64,000 bases of DNA from Bacillus infantis (GCF_020171945.1 NZ_JAIVAP010000014.1:48962-112961); one strand, 5' to 3'; positions 7,684 through 16,764 are shown, counted from the first letter of the stretch. The notes: generated from the letters alone by a model not told the origin. Translations and numbers: made by a program.

Positions 7684-8319
7684 CTAGAGCGAAATCTTCA
7701 CTTCTGCATTCATCCCTGGAAGCACTTTGTCTGATGCATTTTTCAGGGAGATTTTCACTGCAACCTTCTGGGCCACTTTCGTGTAGCTGCCATTGGAGCT
7801 TTGCTGAGGAAGCACAGAAAATAATGAATTAGTCGCGAAGCCGATTTCCTCTACTTCTCCGTCAAACAATGTGTTGCCATCTCCGTCAACTTTGATTTCA
7901 ACACTGTCCCCGGCTTCAATGTCCTTCAGATCTTTTTCCTGGATATTGGCCGTGATATAAAGATGCTCCATGTCCGCAGCCACAGCCAGCGCCTGTCCCG
8001 CCTGGACCATCTGATGGGGATAGGCTTCATTCTGGATGACCGTGCCGTTCATATAGCTGCTGACAGGAACAGAAGACTCTCCTGCCGCTACTTTACCGAC
8101 GCTTGCATTCTCAGAGACATTTTTCCCTTCTTCCAGATTCCATTCTGCAAGCATCCCTGATGCCGGTGCCGTCACCTGCATCATATCGGCTGACACCACC
8201 GCATCATTGGTCGTTACATAGTTTTCATTCTGGTAATAGTAATAAGCGCCAGCTGCAATCAATGCAAACACAGCCAGGATTCCAATAATATTTGTCAGGA
8301 TTAAACGCCCTTTACTCAT
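7684..8319 (-). CDS. HlyD/EmrA-type membrane fusion protein of a multidrug efflux pair
   Basis: 211 residues: one N-terminal membrane helix (about 7-27), then a barrel-sandwich/lipoyl half (VVSADMMQVTAPASGMLAEW) and the beta-barrel part ending PGMNAEVKISL. It lacks the long coiled-coil hairpin of Gram-negative EmrA, as expected in a Gram-positive. It starts 29 bp after the MFS gene, with GGAGAAAG before the ATG. It works with the MFS pump encoded upstream. Confidence 0.85.
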   Translation of the reverse strand: MSKGRLILTNIIGILAVFALIAAGAYYYYQNENYVTTNDAVVSADMMQVTAPASGMLAEWNLEEGKNVSENASVGKVAAGESSVPVSSYMNGTVIQNEAYPHQMVQAGQALAVAADMEHLYITANIQEKDLKDIEAGDSVEIKVDGDGNTLFDGEVEEIGFATNSLFSVLPQQSSNGSYTKVAQKVAVKISLKNASDKVLPGMNAEVKISL

Positions 8320-8348
8320 TCATCTTTCTCCTCTCAGGTAACCTCTTC

Positions 8349-9977
8349 TTATTTATGTGCCTGCCTGCTGTCCGGAGCGGGCAGCAGGATTCTTTTTTGC
8401 TTTTGGACAAGCGAGCGCCCTTTCCCTGTCATAATCTTGCTGATTGAAGCCAGCAGCATGATGACGCCGATTCCCAGCATGATTGTAAACAGGTCATGGT
8501 ATGCCGTTAAGATGGCCGACTTTTTCGCATTAACGACCAACTCATAGAACATCATGCTCTTCGCCTTGGCCAACGGCAAGCCGCTTTCCATCAGCTGCCT
8601 TGTCATCCTGGCCATTTCCGCCTGCACTTCAGGGTCATATTTACTTGCGTGATCCCTTATTGCTTCATAATGATGTGCATTCTGCCTGTATATGAACCAG
8701 CCGAGCACCGGAGCGGCCACCGCGCCCGCAAAATTCCTGATAGAATGCAGGGTAACTGACCGCTTGGAGGCTTTATGGATATCCCCGGCCAAGGCCGTCC
8801 CAAGTGCTCCTGCCACCAGCACCATGCTGACTCCTGCGCCAAGGCAGGCGATCTGGAAATAGAGAGCCGGAAGGGAGATTTCAGGAGTGATGTTCATCCA
8901 TCTCCAGCTGACATATATGACAGCCAGTGAGCCGATTGTACCCAGAATGCCTGCTCCAAGCCTGTCGTATAATAATGTTTTCAAAATAGCTGTGATCATT
9001 ATTCCGATGAAAAACCAGAAATAAAAATGAGATAAATACTCAAATGGCAGATCTTTATTATTGCGGAGAAACCCATTGATTCCGGCAAGGGCAAAAATGA
9101 GCAAAATATGGGACGCCACCGCCATGATTGTGCCTGAGACCGGCTTGGCTGATTTGAGAGAGCCAAACGGAACCAGCGGATTTTCCGATTTTAAGTCAAT
9201 GTAAATAAAGAGAATCATAATAATGCCGGCGAGAACCAGCAGCGGCCAGATCCTGATGGATGAAAAGCCCTCTTCCATCAGATTGCAAAGGGGATAGGCC
9301 AGGCTGAGGATAAACAAGCCTAACAGGAATATCCCTTTATTGTCTGCAGGCGGCTCTTTATGCTTTTTCTCATCCTTTGCTGATGGAAGGAAGATGCTCC
9401 CCAGAACAAGGCATAAAATGCTTGAAGCAATATTCAGGATAAACAGCCAGCGCCACATGCCGGATGTAAGAGAAATGCTCCCAAAGAAAGCTCCGACTGC
9501 ACTCGACCCAAATAGTCCTCCGATCGCCATCAGCAGGAAGGTATTGCGGATTTTGTTCGGGAAAGAAGTGAGGCTGACCGGCAAAATCGTCAGGAAAAGA
9601 ATGCCGGCACTGATCCCCTGTATGATCCGGCCGGCCGTTAATGTTGTGATGCCCAGTGACAGCGCGTCCAGTACAGAGCCAAGCAGGAAGATCATCACAA
9701 ATGTCAGATAGTTCCTCTTAAGGCCGACCTTTCTTGCAAGTACCGGTCCGAGCGGCACACCAAACGCAAATGCGAGGTTGGACAATGTGGACGGCAGAAG
9801 CAGATCGTTTGAACCGAGGCTCAGCCCGTTTTGAATAATTCCCTGATTGAGAATATAAGATAAATTTAAAAAATACTGCGGCCCGATAGAAAAAATGGTC
9901 AGGATGGATATAGCCAAATATTGCGGAATGGCCATCTTTTTCGCATCAGAGCCGGAAATATTGATAGGTTGGCTCAA
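8349..9977 (-). CDS. DHA2-family MFS multidrug efflux transporter (EmrB type)
   Basis: 542 residues and about 14 hydrophobic segments, the DHA2 arrangement. Motif A-like GVPLGPVLARKVGLKRNYL follows TM2, and the motif C-like block GLFGSSAVGAFFGS lies near TM5. The start is TTG, nine bases after AAGGAGG. It exports lipophilic compounds using the proton gradient, together with the HlyD protein downstream. The promoter carries two MarR-type palindromes, and the likely regulator is the MarR gene directly upstream. Confidence 0.85.
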   Translation of the reverse strand: MSQPINISGSDAKKMAIPQYLAISILTIFSIGPQYFLNLSYILNQGIIQNGLSLGSNDLLLPSTLSNLAFAFGVPLGPVLARKVGLKRNYLTFVMIFLLGSVLDALSLGITTLTAGRIIQGISAGILFLTILPVSLTSFPNKIRNTFLLMAIGGLFGSSAVGAFFGSISLTSGMWRWLFILNIASSILCLVLGSIFLPSAKDEKKHKEPPADNKGIFLLGLFILSLAYPLCNLMEEGFSSIRIWPLLVLAGIIMILFIYIDLKSENPLVPFGSLKSAKPVSGTIMAVASHILLIFALAGINGFLRNNKDLPFEYLSHFYFWFFIGIMITAILKTLLYDRLGAGILGTIGSLAVIYVSWRWMNITPEISLPALYFQIACLGAGVSMVLVAGALGTALAGDIHKASKRSVTLHSIRNFAGAVAAPVLGWFIYRQNAHHYEAIRDHASKYDPEVQAEMARMTRQLMESGLPLAKAKSMMFYELVVNAKKSAILTAYHDLFTIMLGIGVIMLLASISKIMTGKGRSLVQKQKRILLPAPDSRQAHK

Positions 9978-10018
9978 TAGCAGGTCCTCCTTTCATGAGA
10001 TATGTTTCTTTTTGCAAG

Positions 10019-10078
10019 TTGCATAATACAACTTATAAACAATATATTGTATTATACAACTTAACAGCGATCTTGCAA
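10019..10078 (-). promoter_or_regulatory. Promoter of the efflux operon with two MarR-type operators
   Basis: On the minus strand: -35 TTGCAA (10073-10078), 16-bp spacer, -10 TATAAT (10051-10056). The -10 is the centre of a perfect palindrome TTGTATTATACAA (10047-10059). A near-perfect second copy TTGCATAATACAA sits 28 bp downstream (10019-10031). Occupancy would block the -10 and early elongation. Confidence 0.8.
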
Positions 10079-10098
10079 CAGGTAATTTCCAACAAAAA

Positions 10099-10122
10099 GA
10101 GAGAGCCTTGTCTGGCTCTCTC
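10099..10122 (-). terminator. Terminator of the marR gene
   Basis: Nine-bp perfect stem GAGAGAGCC / GGCTCTCTC with a 6-nt loop, followed on the minus strand by TTTTTG. It separates marR from the efflux promoter. Confidence 0.88.
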
Positions 10123-10132
10123 CTCATCCGTA

Positions 10133-10564
10133 TTATTTTCCCCATAACTTAAAATCTTTATTAAGCCTTGTCAGGCTGGCTTCCAGCCCTGCCAGCTCTT
10201 CCGGTGACCAATCCTTCAATATTTCCCCGTATACCGTGTGGCGTGCTTCTTTCACCTTCTGAAGCACTGCACGGCCTGTATTTGTCAGCTGGACCAGGCT
10301 GATCCGGCCGTTATGTTCATCCGGAAAACGTTCAATATATGCTTTTCCTTCAAGAACAGCAATCTGCCTGCTTGCTGTAGAAAGATTAAGCATGAGCTTT
10401 TCTGCCAAGGCATTGATCGCCAGGGGCTCATGCGCAGAAATTTCACTCAGCAGCAGATACTCCGACCGGTCAAGGCTCCCCAGCTTCGGGCTGTGGGCAG
10501 TAGTCAGCCTCACAAGCATCGCAATTTCATATTCAATCTGCCGTAAAGTTTCCTTCAGCACCAT
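10133..10564 (-). CDS. MarR-family regulator, probable repressor of the efflux operon
   Basis: 143 residues, all-helical ends with a winged HTH (LAINALAEKLMLNLSTASRQIAVLEGKAYIERFPDEHNGR, where the DEHNGR wing replaces the usual D-x-R-S). It is transcribed separately from the efflux genes, since a terminator intervenes. The nearest matching operators are the palindromes at 10019-10059, so it is the candidate repressor. The inducer is unknown; MarR proteins usually release DNA on binding phenolic or lipophilic compounds or on thiol oxidation. Confidence 0.85.
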   Translation of the reverse strand: MVLKETLRQIEYEIAMLVRLTTAHSPKLGSLDRSEYLLLSEISAHEPLAINALAEKLMLNLSTASRQIAVLEGKAYIERFPDEHNGRISLVQLTNTGRAVLQKVKEARHTVYGEILKDWSPEELAGLEASLTRLNKDFKLWGK

Positions 10565-10775
10565 CCGCCCCCCCTCTTAATAACGCTTTCTTCTATTTGT
10601 GATTATGAACCATTTTAACTGCGGTATCAAGGGATGAATGTGATGGACATTATTTAGAGTAAGGGGATGAGGCTAATGGCACCGCTCCCTGCTTCAGTCT
10701 CCATCCTGCCGGCCGCGACAGACTGCTGACCCCCAACAATCAATAACAGAGTTCGGCCCGGCTTGAACTGTATTG
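10565..10775. other. Intergenic stretch without recognised features
   Basis: 211 bp between marR and a membrane protein gene. I see no open reading frame with a ribosome site, no strong hairpin and no repeat. The marR promoter should lie close to 10600. Confidence 0.5.
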
Positions 10776-11483
10776 TCAATTCTCCAAAACTCTCAGCAGC
10801 ACAGCATGACGGTCAATATCAGGATCCTTTCCTGGATGGCCATATTGAGAAAAGAACCTTTGTCTGTCCTCAGGAGCGATTCCGCTTCTTTTGACCGGAA
10901 TTCCATAGCTTACTAGAAAGCGGTCAAGCGAAACGGCCCTCCTGAAAAACTCTGGCGAATCAGTGCTATCTACCTTTCTCCCATCTTCAAAGAACAGATC
11001 ATAGCTAACTGAGATTCTGTCTTTAGAGCCAACAATATAAGAAACCTCAGCCCGGTCAATCTCTTCCCAGCTATATATTTTCTCCTCACTGAAGAGACCG
11101 TCCCTGAATTTAATCTCCAATGGTCCAAAGTTGCCATATGTATAGTAATCATTCATCAGCAGAATGCTTCCCGCAAGAGCGCCTGCAGCAAATAAAAAGG
11201 TATAGATATGTATACCAAATACCTTTCTAGCTTTCTTTTCCATTATCCGGCCAAAAATGCAAAAAGAGAGAAAAAAAATAACTCCGCCCACCAGTATAAC
11301 AGCCCAGCGGCTATACAGGAATATGATCCGGCCAGGTGAACTGAAGCTTTTCAGCTGGCTGTTGCTGTACCCTTCAATAGCCCATAGGGAAAACATTGCT
11401 GCAGCCAGCATCAGTAAACTAAAACTAATAAAAGGATGGAAGCCCTTTTTTTGCTTTCTGGTTTTATGTTTTTTTGCCTTCAT
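10776..11483 (-). CDS. Membrane protein with C-terminal PH-like domain
   Basis: 235 residues; very basic N-terminus (MKAKKHKTRKQKKG), three hydrophobic segments (about 18-36, 52-75 and 88-107) and a soluble C-terminal half. The pattern LEIKFRDGLFSEEKIYSWEEIDRAEV resembles bacterial PH-like domains that follow membrane helices in YdbS/YdbT-type proteins. No catalytic residues seen. GGGGGG lies five bases before the ATG. It appears monocistronic. Function unknown. Confidence 0.6.
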   Translation of the reverse strand: MKAKKHKTRKQKKGFHPFISFSLLMLAAAMFSLWAIEGYSNSQLKSFSSPGRIIFLYSRWAVILVGGVIFFLSFCIFGRIMEKKARKVFGIHIYTFLFAAGALAGSILLMNDYYTYGNFGPLEIKFRDGLFSEEKIYSWEEIDRAEVSYIVGSKDRISVSYDLFFEDGRKVDSTDSPEFFRRAVSLDRFLVSYGIPVKRSGIAPEDRQRFFSQYGHPGKDPDIDRHAVLLRVLEN

Positions 11484-11526
11484 CTCGTCCCCCCTGCACT
11501 TCCATTATATAGAGGTAAAAGAAGAA

Positions 11527-11549
11527 AAAGCCAGGCATCGCCCGGCTTT
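11527..11549 (-). terminator. Terminator of nagP
   Basis: Ten-bp stem AAAGCCAGGC / GCCCGGCTTT with one mismatch and a 3-nt loop, followed by TTTTTC on the minus strand. Confidence 0.85.
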
Positions 11550-11556
11550 CTCAGTG

Positions 11557-13020
11557 TTATTTCCTGATCTTTTCAATTTCATCGGCTACAAATTGCACTG
11601 ATGTGCCAACGATGACCTGAATGCTTGTAGGACCGACAATATTGATTCCCGGAACCCCGGTATCTTTAATCTTTTTCTGGTCCACGCGCTCCATGTCCTT
11701 CACTTCAATCCGAAGGCGGGTCACACAGTTGTCGACAGATGTAACGTTCGCATCTCCGCCGAGGCCGTCATAGATTTTAGCAGCCATGATGGCGAATTTT
11801 TCATTTCCTGCCGCAGGGGCAGAAGCTCCTCCGCTTTCAGTGCCTTCCGCTCCTTCAGCCATTTCAACCCGGCCTGGAGTGGAAAGGTTGAATTTGGTGA
11901 TGAGGAATCTGAACAGTACATAATACAGGACGGCAAATACGAGACCCTGAACCAGGAGCATCCACGGCTGGTTGGCAATAGGAATCTTTAGGCTCAATAC
12001 AAAGTCGACCAGCCCTGCACTGAATCCGAAGCCTGCTGTCCAATGGAAGAAGGCCGCAACAGCAAGCGAGATTCCCGTTAATGCGGCATGCACGACATAA
12101 AGAGCCGGCGCAATGAACATGAATGAGAATTCGAGCGGCTCAGTCACTCCCGTAAAGAAGGAAGCGAATCCTGCAGCAAGCAATAGGGATGCCGCCATTT
12201 TTTTCTGTTTTGATTTTGCCGTATGGTACATTGCCAGGGCAGCAGCTGGAAGACCGAACATCATAACAGGGAAGAAGCCTGCCTGGTACATGCCAGTTAC
12301 CCCTTTAGTCCCCTCGCTTGCCCAGAACTTTCCGATATCATTGATTCCGACAGTATCGAACCAGAACACAGAGTTCAAAGCATGGTGAAGGCCTGTTGGG
12401 ATCAGGAGCCTGTTAAAGAACCCGTAAAGCCCTGCTCCCACAAAGCCCATCTTGCTTATCGCTGTCCCGAAGGATACCAGTCCGGAGAAGATGAGCGGCC
12501 AGACAAAGAACAGGATTGCGGACACAGCCAGCATTGTCACAGCGGACATGATCGGCACAAGCCGCTTTCCGCTGAAGAATGCCAGTGCATCCGGAAGCTT
12601 CACCTTGGCAAATCGGTTATACATAATCGATGCTACAATCCCTGATAAGATACCGACAAATGCATTCTCTATTTTCCCAAAAGCAGGGTTTACATCAGCC
12701 GCATCTACACCCTGCAGCATCGCCACCGTGTCAGTTGACAGCAGCGTTGTCACAACGAGATATGCGACCAAACCGGAAATCGCTGATGATCCATCCTTTT
12801 CCTTTGCCATTCCCAAAGCAATTCCGACTGCAAACAGCACCGGAATATGATCCAGGATGGAGCCGCCTGCTTTAATCAGGAAAGCTGCGGCCGGGTTGCC
12901 TGCCCCCCAGCCGGTCGGATCAATATAATACCCAATCCCCATCAAAATCGCAGCCACCGGCAGCACGGCTACAGGCAGCATTAAAGAGCGGCCCATTCTC
13001 TGCAAGTACTTCATGACCAT
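11557..13020 (-). CDS. nagP: N-acetylglucosamine PTS permease, IICB
   Basis: 487 residues. EIIC membrane domain (about 1-380) with the glucose-family signature LLIPTGLHHALN; Ala/Gly-rich linker (about 385-407); EIIB domain at the C-terminus with phosphorylated Cys at about 432 (NCVTRLR). It imports N-acetylglucosamine as the 6-phosphate, using HPr and an EIIA encoded elsewhere. Length and sequence match B. subtilis NagP rather than PtsG. GGGGGG precedes the ATG. The nagAB genes are not in the window. I see no clear NagR-type operator. Confidence 0.85.
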   Translation of the reverse strand: MVMKYLQRMGRSLMLPVAVLPVAAILMGIGYYIDPTGWGAGNPAAAFLIKAGGSILDHIPVLFAVGIALGMAKEKDGSSAISGLVAYLVVTTLLSTDTVAMLQGVDAADVNPAFGKIENAFVGILSGIVASIMYNRFAKVKLPDALAFFSGKRLVPIMSAVTMLAVSAILFFVWPLIFSGLVSFGTAISKMGFVGAGLYGFFNRLLIPTGLHHALNSVFWFDTVGINDIGKFWASEGTKGVTGMYQAGFFPVMMFGLPAAALAMYHTAKSKQKKMAASLLLAAGFASFFTGVTEPLEFSFMFIAPALYVVHAALTGISLAVAAFFHWTAGFGFSAGLVDFVLSLKIPIANQPWMLLVQGLVFAVLYYVLFRFLITKFNLSTPGRVEMAEGAEGTESGGASAPAAGNEKFAIMAAKIYDGLGGDANVTSVDNCVTRLRIEVKDMERVDQKKIKDTGVPGINIVGPTSIQVIVGTSVQFVADEIEKIRK

Positions 13021-13135
13021 TTTTTATTCCCCCCTAGGTGAAAAACTTGTTTGTCTAATTTGTAATGCAATGCAGAACGGTCCTCCTTTTCGTGATATTT
13101 TATAAGATAAACGAAAAAAGTCCATGCCTGCATCT

Positions 13136-13165
13136 ATTATAGTTCACAAAATTGTAAATATTCAA
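13136..13165 (-). promoter_or_regulatory. nagP: Promoter of nagP
   Basis: On the minus strand: -35 TTGAAT (13160-13165), 18-bp spacer, -10 TATAAT (13136-13141). It leaves a leader of about 110 nt whose structure I do not recognise. Confidence 0.65.
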
Positions 13166-13184
13166 TCAAATTTCCAATTCTGCC

Positions 13185-14150
13185 TTACTTATTTTGCACT
13201 TTTTTAATAAAAGCCGTCAAGCGCTTCTGGTATTCTTCTTCAGCGATTGTATATGCCTCTGTATGACCGGCCCCCGGCACAATCCAGATTTCCTTCTCGC
13301 TTGTGGCCGCATCATAGATCCGGTCTGCCATCTCTGTCGGCACCAGCTCGTCCTGGTCGCCGTGGATGATGAAGAGCGGAAGCTTATTCTTTTTCACCTG
13401 TTCAACAGCTGAAGCTTCGCTGAATGTGTAGCCTGCCCTTACCTTCGTCACAGCGCTCGTCACTTGCATGAGAGGGAAGGAAGGCAGATGGTACAGATAT
13501 TTAAGCTGGTGGGAAAGCTCTTCATGAACGTTTGTGTAGCCTGAATCCTCAATGATCCCTTTCACTTCCGGCGGAAGCTTTTCCCCGCTTGCCATCAGGA
13601 CGGTCGCTGCCCCCATGGAAAAGCCGTGCAGGAAAATATCTGTTGCTCCTTCCTCTTCTACCAGGCTGCCGGCCCACTTCACATAGTCCTTCCGTTCATG
13701 CCAGCCATAGCCGATATAATCCCCTTCACTCAGGCCATGGCCCCTGGCATCCGGCTTCAGTACGTCAAAACCCTGCTCGTAGTAAAATTTCGTAATACCC
13801 GGCATCTGTTCGCTGCTGCCCTTATATCCATGAGCCAGGATGACTGCCCTGCCATTGGAATCAGGGTTCTTCAGGAAAGCCGCCTTAAGCTTCAGCCCGT
13901 CGTCCGAGGTAATTTCAACAGTCTTGAAGTCCTGTTTTTCCGTCCATTCCATCACTTCAGCCAGCTTTGCCGCTTCTTCCTCTGTTGCCATTGCACTGAC
14001 CGCCCTCGACTCGCTGCCGCCATGGAGCTTCAAGGATTCCTCGCTCCGATTGATCGCTACATTATAAAAATAGTTTCCTGCCCCCATCAAAGCCGCAGCC
14101 AAAAGCACGATTACACTGCCGCTAATCAGAAGGATTTTTTTCTTTTTCAT
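13185..14150 (-). CDS. Membrane-anchored alpha/beta hydrolase
   Basis: 321 residues: an uncleaved signal anchor (about 5-28), then an alpha/beta-hydrolase domain facing outward. Oxyanion region AHGYKGS (about 106-112), nucleophile Ser178 in GFSMG, acid in HGDQDELVP (about 263-271) and His296 in GAGHTEAY. All triad members are present. It resembles YqkD/BAAT-type esterases; the substrate is unknown. It probably forms a separate transcript from the upstream methyltransferase (91-bp gap containing a cre-like palindrome). Confidence 0.82.
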   Translation of the reverse strand: MKKKKILLISGSVIVLLAAALMGAGNYFYNVAINRSEESLKLHGGSESRAVSAMATEEEAAKLAEVMEWTEKQDFKTVEITSDDGLKLKAAFLKNPDSNGRAVILAHGYKGSSEQMPGITKFYYEQGFDVLKPDARGHGLSEGDYIGYGWHERKDYVKWAGSLVEEEGATDIFLHGFSMGAATVLMASGEKLPPEVKGIIEDSGYTNVHEELSHQLKYLYHLPSFPLMQVTSAVTKVRAGYTFSEASAVEQVKKNKLPLFIIHGDQDELVPTEMADRIYDAATSEKEIWIVPGAGHTEAYTIAEEEYQKRLTAFIKKVQNK

Positions 14151-14230
14151 TCTCCTACCCCATTTACTATTTATCTTGAAATTATTATATCTATCATTTC
14201 CATTAATTTCTATATAATAAGGACAAATAA

Positions 14231-14246
14231 TGTAAGCGCTTTTACA
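14231..14246. promoter_or_regulatory. cre-like palindrome between methyltransferase stop and hydrolase gene
   Basis: The 16-bp sequence TGTAAGCGCTTTTACA resembles a CcpA site with a two-base longer centre. It overlaps the methyltransferase stop codon and lies about 80 bp upstream of the hydrolase start. The spacing deviates from the standard 14-bp cre, so the assignment is weak. Confidence 0.35.
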
Positions 14247-14847
14247 TTTTTAGCCTGTAGATCAAAAACCTTTCATTATGATCATGGCTGCTTTCCGGGA
14301 GCTCTACCTCTTTTTCCAGCTCAAAGCTTGTATAATTTTCAAGGAAAAAAATATAATCCTCTGATGGGTAATACAGCACAATATCCACAGAGCGATGGTG
14401 CTCTTCCACAGACAAAAGGATATTTGCAATGATATTCCTGAACACCTGGATGGAAAATGGATTGAAAAAGTAAAAGCAATTCTCCTCATGCTTAATCCTG
14501 TATTCCTCTGCAAGACTGCATTCAAATTGGAGCATCCCCCTGCCTTTTCTGCTTTTTTTCACATAAGTTTCTGCGTTGCGAAGGGCTTCTTCATATAAAT
14601 CCTCATTCATTTCAACGCCTGTCCCGGAAGCCTGGAAAAAATAGTGGCTGTAAAAGACAAGCCGGCCCTTCCCGCAGCCGAAATCAACAAGCCTGTCGGT
14701 GCTTTCCAGCTTGTATTCCTTAAACAGAATGTCCAGTGCGGAATAAGGCGTCGCCTCATAGCGGTGATAATGGAAAGAGCGGGTAAAACCCTGCTGTCCG
14801 CCTTCTGTTTTAATATGAAGAAGTCTGTCATAATCCTGTTCTTTCAT
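14242..14847 (-). CDS. SAM-dependent methyltransferase
   Basis: 201 residues with a class I methyltransferase fold: motif I RLVDFGCGKGRLVFYS (about 53-68), acidic end of strand 2 GTGVEMNEDLYEEA and the NCFYFFNPFS block at motif IV. The N-terminal HYHRYEATPYSAL segment is typical of a Bacillus subgroup without known substrate. The ATG overlaps the upstream gene stop as ATGA. It is third in a cassette after a C45 acyltransferase-like gene and a membrane protein. Confidence 0.78.
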   Translation of the reverse strand: MKEQDYDRLLHIKTEGGQQGFTRSFHYHRYEATPYSALDILFKEYKLESTDRLVDFGCGKGRLVFYSHYFFQASGTGVEMNEDLYEEALRNAETYVKKSRKGRGMLQFECSLAEEYRIKHEENCFYFFNPFSIQVFRNIIANILLSVEEHHRSVDIVLYYPSEDYIFFLENYTSFELEKEVELPESSHDHNERFLIYRLKM

Positions 14848-15584
14848 TCTTTCCTCCCGAATTGTTCAATATCATTCTCCCCAAGCATCTGCATATACTC
14901 GAGGTTAGCGCCGCCCGTCCCAAAGCTGTCACCAAAATCCGGAAAAAAAACCTGCCCCTTTTCGTCATAGCCAATCCAGCCAAAGTGAAAGCCAAGCATT
15001 GGGAAAAAGAACTCATCCGGCTGGCTGCTCTTGGCTGACTCTGCCAATGAACCCGCGGCGGACTTCCACTCTTCCGGAAGCTCCATCATGCCATAGCTGC
15101 CTTCACCAAGCGCAACTTCATGCTCCATCTGCACTTTTGGAAAATAGGTCTGTTTTTCCCCTGTAACAAAAAAGTCTCTGTCTCTCATTAAATAATAGCG
15201 AATTTTTTTCAATCCGGTGTCAGGCGGAAAGCTCCAGGCAATACGGAATGAAGAAGGGTCATCCGGATCTATTCGCCAAACCTTCGGCTCTCCGGCAGAG
15301 CTGATATAATCAAGCTCCCAATTGCGCTTTCTCCATGTCCAGAAGCTGGCTCCATATTCTCCGCCTTCTCTCACGAAAGGAGCGAAAACATGCTCTTCAT
15401 CAGCTGGGATGATTGCCTTGATTGCACTGGCCTGCATGTCGGAATGATAGCGGTTCATGTAACCCATGAGCTTTCCATCATTAGGCAGGCCGTCCGGTTT
15501 GGAAAAATAGAACCAATAAAGTCCGATGCCGGCTGCCATTATAATAATGAGACCGGACAGAAGGCCCAGCCTTTTTTTATTCAT
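14844..15584 (-). CDS. Membrane-anchored protein of unknown function
   Basis: 246 residues, family not recognised. One N-terminal hydrophobic helix (about 6-25), then an extracytoplasmic domain rich in Trp and Tyr (FWTWRKRNWELDY, SFPPDTGLKKIRYYLM). No lipobox or catalytic motif. The ATG at 15584 is preferred over one two codons upstream because it is seven bases from GGGGG. It starts 20 bp after the C45 gene and overlaps the methyltransferase gene by 4 bp, so the three are co-transcribed. Confidence 0.65.
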   Translation of the reverse strand: MNKKRLGLLSGLIIIMAAGIGLYWFYFSKPDGLPNDGKLMGYMNRYHSDMQASAIKAIIPADEEHVFAPFVREGGEYGASFWTWRKRNWELDYISSAGEPKVWRIDPDDPSSFRIAWSFPPDTGLKKIRYYLMRDRDFFVTGEKQTYFPKVQMEHEVALGEGSYGMMELPEEWKSAAGSLAESAKSSQPDEFFFPMLGFHFGWIGYDEKGQVFFPDFGDSFGTGGANLEYMQMLGENDIEQFGRKE

Positions 15585-15604
15585 GCTCATTCCCCCAAAA
15601 ATGT

Positions 15605-16669
15605 TTATTTGCTGAACCAGTTTGCATTCTCATCCATATGCAGGAAGGGGATGCTGGTATTCACTTCCCCGGTAATCTGCTGCATATTAAGATCCTCGCC
15701 CTGCAGCCAGCTGTCAAAATCAAATTCAACCGGGCTCCGGTCTCCTCCTAGGGCAAACAAGGCTTTACCTTCTTGCGGCAAATAGCCTGATGTGTGGATG
15801 GTGCCCGCCCAGCTGCTGTACAAATCAGAGAAAACGCCTTTATCTGTATCATTCAGGAGCCTGAATGCCTCCATCGCTTCAGTCATTTCCCCGCCTGCTT
15901 CTTGGATAACAGCAAGCCTGCGGAGAGAGTCAACCAAATGATGGCGGTTTTCATCTTTCATGATTTCAAAATGGTTGGTGCAGGCATTCGTCTGCCGGAC
16001 CTCCACCCGGCGCGGGGAAGTTTCCACTGCAAAGGATTTTCCGCTCTTATCAAATACAACATAAGTGAATGAATGACGGTGCGGAATCTCCTTGAGCATG
16101 TTCACTGCTTCCTCGGCATTGGCGCAGGATTCAAGGAGAAGCCTCCCGATCATGCAGCAGATAAAGCCGTCGCCGGGCTTTTTGCGGTTCATGAAGTTAT
16201 AGCCTACCACGAGGCCTTTCTCGTTCATTCCATCCATCCGCCCTGTCACCCGCTGGCTTGGCCCGATGATGGCATAGCCCTGGTCAGAAGGCTGGAAAAG
16301 GGTGTAGCGGCCTTCATAGGTTTTGGGATGATAGTCGTAGTTGCGGATCATATAGCTGCTGCCTGTCATGATGGAGCAGCCGGATCGGTTATAATCGACG
16401 CGGTAGCCGCCGAACTCCTGGAGGACTTTTTGCATCGGCCATTTCAGTGCTTCCTGGAGGCCGAGCAGTTCGTCCCAGATGCCAGGGGCGAACTTTTTGA
16501 TTGCATCTTTTGCTTCTTTTTCATCGATGATGAAGCGCGGTTTTCTTACTTTCCATTGTTCTTCGCGGTTTTTTACAGAAAGGGAGTTTTTGATTTTTTC
16601 TCCCTGCATATAGCCAAAGTCATAGTGGGTGCCGCGGAACTGGATGATGCTGCTGTATATTTGTTTCAT
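15605..16669 (-). CDS. C45-family autoproteolytic acyltransferase/hydrolase-like protein
   Basis: 354 residues of the Ntn-hydrolase C45 family (isopenicillin N acyltransferase relatives). The N-terminal block RGTHYDFGYMQGEKIK and the self-cleavage site YNRSGCSIM, with Cys98 as N-terminal nucleophile after processing, are visible. Downstream blocks are MIRNYDYHP and GRMDGMNEKGLVVGYN. It would hydrolyse or transfer acyl groups on amides; the substrate is unknown. It is first of a three-gene operon with a membrane protein and a methyltransferase. GAGGG lies six bases before the ATG. Confidence 0.8.
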   Translation of the reverse strand: MKQIYSSIIQFRGTHYDFGYMQGEKIKNSLSVKNREEQWKVRKPRFIIDEKEAKDAIKKFAPGIWDELLGLQEALKWPMQKVLQEFGGYRVDYNRSGCSIMTGSSYMIRNYDYHPKTYEGRYTLFQPSDQGYAIIGPSQRVTGRMDGMNEKGLVVGYNFMNRKKPGDGFICCMIGRLLLESCANAEEAVNMLKEIPHRHSFTYVVFDKSGKSFAVETSPRRVEVRQTNACTNHFEIMKDENRHHLVDSLRRLAVIQEAGGEMTEAMEAFRLLNDTDKGVFSDLYSSWAGTIHTSGYLPQEGKALFALGGDRSPVEFDFDSWLQGEDLNMQQITGEVNTSIPFLHMDENANWFSK

Positions 16670-16764
16670 AGGGATCCCTCTTTTATCTTAGATTGCCTCG
16701 TTAATTATGCTTCTTTTAAGGATACTGGAAGGGGAATTGAAAATAAAGCAACTCTTATTAAGAA

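Noticed and set aside
13021..13135. NagR/DRE operator or GlcT-type antiterminator in the nagP leader
   Set aside because: The words near ATTAGACAAAC form direct, not inverted, repeats, and no convincing RAT-like hairpin is present.
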